From positions 25,102,876 to 25,166,875 of the forward strand of contig NC_092567.1 of the NCBI RefSeq assembly GCF_037975245.1: DNA of 64,000 nt, read 5' to 3'. Below, piece by piece: positions 61,072-64,000 of the stretch (its first letter is position 1; every line of letters starts with the position of its first letter). The translations under genes and the position numbers were made by a program. The DNA comes from Apostichopus japonicus (taxonomy: Eukaryota; Echinodermata; Holothuroidea; Aspidochirotida; Stichopodidae). The notes under the pieces are model-generated. The model saw nothing but the letters and a program-made list of their open reading frames with translations, was not told the DNA's origin and ran no database searches.

Positions 61072-63132
61072 CTAGGAAGAAATAAGGTCAAACGATCATT
61101 TTGCGTCCCGTTGTCGGAAGCTAAAGAGTTGGTACAGCTTAGTTATGAAGGAAGGAGGGATATTTAATCAATCTCTTGACCGTTTATTCTAAAATAAGGA
61201 GCAGTAGTTATTGTATATAGGATTTCACCAATGCATGGCAGTCTATGTGAAACTGATTAAATCAGGCTTTTCCCTTTCTTTTAGCTTCCCAGTCATTTTT
61301 CCGTTTTCTGTCACTATTATTTTAGTGGAAGTAGAAATGTTGTTTCATTTATATTCTTTGTTGAAATGTTAACAATGAGCTAACTGTTAAATGAGTAACA
61401 AGAGTTATTTTTAACTTTAACCTACCACTGAGAGCACTTACAGAACAGCTACAAAATTTGATAAATCAAAACTGCTTATTAGTGAATAAAAGGGAGTATG
61501 AACACGACGTGTCTTGCCAAACTTACCTAAAACATTGGTAATTTGAATAAATAAAGTTGTGCTGATCTAAGATAACTTTAGAGGGAGCTGCAATGTGAAC
61601 GTTTTCACCGTGACAAATACCATCCTACGTGATTATCAAGTTTTTCCAAGACGCGCATGCGCAATACAAGCAACCTTTTCACAACAATCAGTCCGAACCC
61701 ACTGATTATATACAGTACATAGGGAATTTAAATTTCTCTGTGTAAGCTAGGTACGGTATACATTACATAAAACATGCACACAAGTCAACATAACTTGAAC
61801 GAGGTCAAATCAATAAATCTGGTGCTTAACAGCGATAAGGTACGCTTCTTGTGTACAAGTTTAATCTGCTAACAGCAGCTGCCGTTCGTTGACTGTAACG
61901 TTTGGAAGGTACGTGTCGTAACTAATACTATAGTTACAGCGTTATTCTGCCAGAATTCTGTGCAAGTTTCTGTAAGTTTGTATAACTGCTCCTATTGACA
62001 TTCATGTTAATGTTATAACATAAGCTGACACACGCTACTTCCACCTCTTACTCAAGATTAACGTTTAGTTATGTTCAAGATCACGGCTAAATCTTCGATC
62101 GTCGCCCTTTTGGGCAGTGTTTATTTACGAATACAACGTAGGATAGGATGCATAGTTTAGGACCTGTTTCGCGAGAAGTTGTTCAGAAATGTTTTATGCA
62201 ATTGGTGCTGTACAGAGTGATTATGTACTAGCCTAGTTACTCCATATCAATCAGAACCTAACGGTTCAAACTTTTGAGTTGATACGGTATTGTAAACCAC
62301 ATATACATTAGTGAATTCTTTGTCACTATGAACCTCAACTTTCTACCTGTACTAGTCTAGTTCAAACTTGATGTCCCCCACCCCCATAGGTGCAAAACTG
62401 GAGATGTTACAAATGTTCTTGAAGTGAAATAATCTAACAACTCCATGTCAAACAGCTTCCTTTTTCTATCGGTGTAAGATATTTGTATATGAGATTTAGA
62501 GATCTCACACGAAGATGATACATGAGTCATGGATCAAGTCTCATGGTAAACCATTGAAAAGTTTGAGTACAGTATGCCGAACAGATGTTAACTTGAAAAC
62601 ACTGGTCGTAAGAGGGATAGTTATCCTGGTATAGTCCATCTCCCCCCGCCCCATTCCCCCTGTCTATGACCAACAACTTTTCACACAAGTGTTATTCAAT
62701 CATATCATTCTGTGTGGTGACCAGTGGAGTGTAAACAAAGCCACTTGCTTTCATTAATGGTTTTCTTTTAGCATGCCAATAATTTATAAAAAGTACTGCT
62801 AGCACAATCTCCCCTCCAAAAATGCCCAACTTTAAATGGGTTAAGTAGTTAGAACTCCTTCCTTTCTTGTTTAAATGTTATTTTAGGTTTAAATATCACA
62901 ATCTTGAGCTAAAATACTGTGGAATAGTTCATATAAAGTGTTGCAGTTGTTAAGAATAACTTAGCCTTAAGCCCTCACATTTTGTCATCTTCTTCTTTCA
63001 AATGGGTACGTACTTCAAGAATTGACCACATCTTTCCTGTAAGAATTGATTCTGTATATGGTGTCCCATTCAATGCAAATATCCAGCTTCTTCAGATTTT
63101 TTTTTTTTCAGGCTGATTTGAACAAATACACA
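61072..63132. other. Intron or intergenic stretch; likely 5' region of the small plus-strand gene
   Basis: No exon recognised. A pyrimidine tract and acceptor (TTTTTTTTTTCAG) at 63100-63112 precedes the coding exon at 63133, so a non-coding first exon and promoter probably lie somewhere to the left. Confidence 0.4.
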
Positions 63133-63474
63133 ATGGATAGGTCTGCACCAAGCACTCAAAGGGCCACAGATTTTTATCGCCTCTTCCGAAGCGGAAACCA
63201 TCTGGAAATGATTTCAAATTTAATAACTCTAGCGAACAATGAAGATGTGGATAAACATGATCTGGCGTTTCTGATGGTCATCCTTCGAACAATCACAGAC
63301 TGTCATTTACGAAGGGTAGTCCTTCACGACCAGAGATGTTTAAACGCTCTGACACTTTTCCTTGATAATGTTCAACAGAACGAGGCATCCAGAGACTCAA
63401 AACCATTTCCGCAAGATGTGGCAGACATTGAAGAAATACTAAGAGCGCCACCTCTGAGCCCTGATATCCCATAA
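63133..63474 (+). CDS. Small protein of unknown function (113 aa)
   Basis: ATG at 63133 lies 20 bp after a strong polypyrimidine tract plus CAG acceptor; the frame is open further 5' but only through that tract, so 63133 is the likely start. The protein starts MDRSAPSTQRATDFYRLFRS and continues with two or three amphipathic helices (LEMISNLITLANNEDV, AFLMVILRTITD, CLNALTLFLDNVQQ), then an acidic Pro-rich tail ending APPLSPDIP. No signal peptide, membrane helix or zinc site. The spacing of helices recalls ARM/HEAT-like or small scaffold proteins, but I do not recognise the family. Non-repetitive codon use, a clean acceptor and a polyadenylation signal 270 bp downstream argue that it is real. 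Confidence 0.65.
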   Translation: MDRSAPSTQRATDFYRLFRSGNHLEMISNLITLANNEDVDKHDLAFLMVILRTITDCHLRRVVLHDQRCLNALTLFLDNVQQNEASRDSKPFPQDVADIEEILRAPPLSPDIP

Positions 63475-63742
63475 GTTTGGACGAGTCATGAAACTGGACT
63501 TCACTATTAGCGATTACTGGATGGGAAGGGGGGGGGGGAGGGCTGGATATTGGGAATTTAATTATACCAAGCTTAAAGCCAAAGTTTAATGTCACAAGTT
63601 TTGCCTTCAAAATGCTTAGTGCTTTTTGCTTTTGAACATGAAGCTTGTAAGGGCTATATTGACATGGACGAGACCAAATGGGTCTTTACTCCAAAGACAA
63701 ATGGACTAACTTTCCGGCTTATTGTTCTTCCTGATTTATGAC

Positions 63743-63748
63743 AATAAA
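63743..63748 (+). other. Polyadenylation signal for the 63133 gene
   Basis: AATAAA about 270 bp after the stop codon at 63474. Confidence 0.55.
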
Positions 63749-64000
63749 GCAACTAAATCTGTCAAAGGCATTCAGTTTTGCATTCAGATTAAAGCTCTTA
63801 GCTAGAGTACAAGTACTTCTTAAAGTTCATCAGTATAATCAGTAGTCATAAAGATCATATCACCCATGTTCAAATTTCAATAATCATTTTAATGCCGCTT
63901 TAAAAGTTGTCATCTAGTGTAAGATATTTAAAAGTCTTTTTAAACACTTAAATGAGCTAGGACTACTTTGGAGGATCAGACCTTCTATGAAAGTACTGTT

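Overview
The window is animal (metazoan) nuclear DNA. It is AT-rich, its genes are built from many short exons with GT-AG introns, and it is full of minisatellites, small terminal-inverted-repeat (TIR) DNA transposons, tRNA-derived SINEs and 3' scraps of LINEs. The recognisable genes (TOP3B, CCDC59/TAP26, RAD51AP1, GCC1, a carbohydrate sulfotransferase) are bilaterian housekeeping or cell-biology genes. Together with the repeats they suggest a marine invertebrate deuterostome, perhaps an echinoderm. That species-level guess is inference only.

Layout. 1-13743: TOP3B on the minus strand, 12 exons from the start codon through the catalytic core, with the C-terminal zinc/RGG part missing to the left. 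13744-14218: a short divergent promoter interval. 14219-16410: CCDC59 (TAP26) on the plus strand, 4 exons, 201 aa. 18504-24757: RAD51AP1 on the plus strand, 8 exons, 386 aa, with an 865-bp TIR transposon in intron 2. 24758-28521: 3' flanks plus a minisatellite. 28522-42969: GCC1 on the minus strand, 17 exons, 720 aa, ending in a GRIP domain. 42970-48518: repeat-rich intergenic DNA with two TIR elements and a tandem array. 48519-49787: a two-exon Golgi-type sulfotransferase on the minus strand, 339 aa. 49788-57334: repeat-rich, with nested TIR insertions and a hairpin. 57335-61071: part of a minus-strand gene whose cytoplasmic-tail-like sequence may belong to the KIAA1549/UPF0606 family (tentative). 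63133-63474: a small plus-strand gene of unknown function.

The exon models were built by hand. I chained conserved protein segments through GT-AG junctions and checked that every junction keeps the reading phase. TOP3B, CCDC59, RAD51AP1, GCC1 and the sulfotransferase all close in frame.

The most unusual pattern is that four introns, two in TOP3B and two in GCC1, carry tandem duplications whose repeat unit contains the upstream exon's own 5' splice site, in three cases with the last bases of the exon. This lays decoy donors downstream of the real one. Other points of interest are a LINE fragment lying in frame against a GCC1 splice donor, a set of non-autonomous TIR elements with intact 8-9 bp target-site duplications (one inserted inside another), a two-copy tRNA-SINE family, a 70-nt precursor-like hairpin and a candidate 15-nt microexon.
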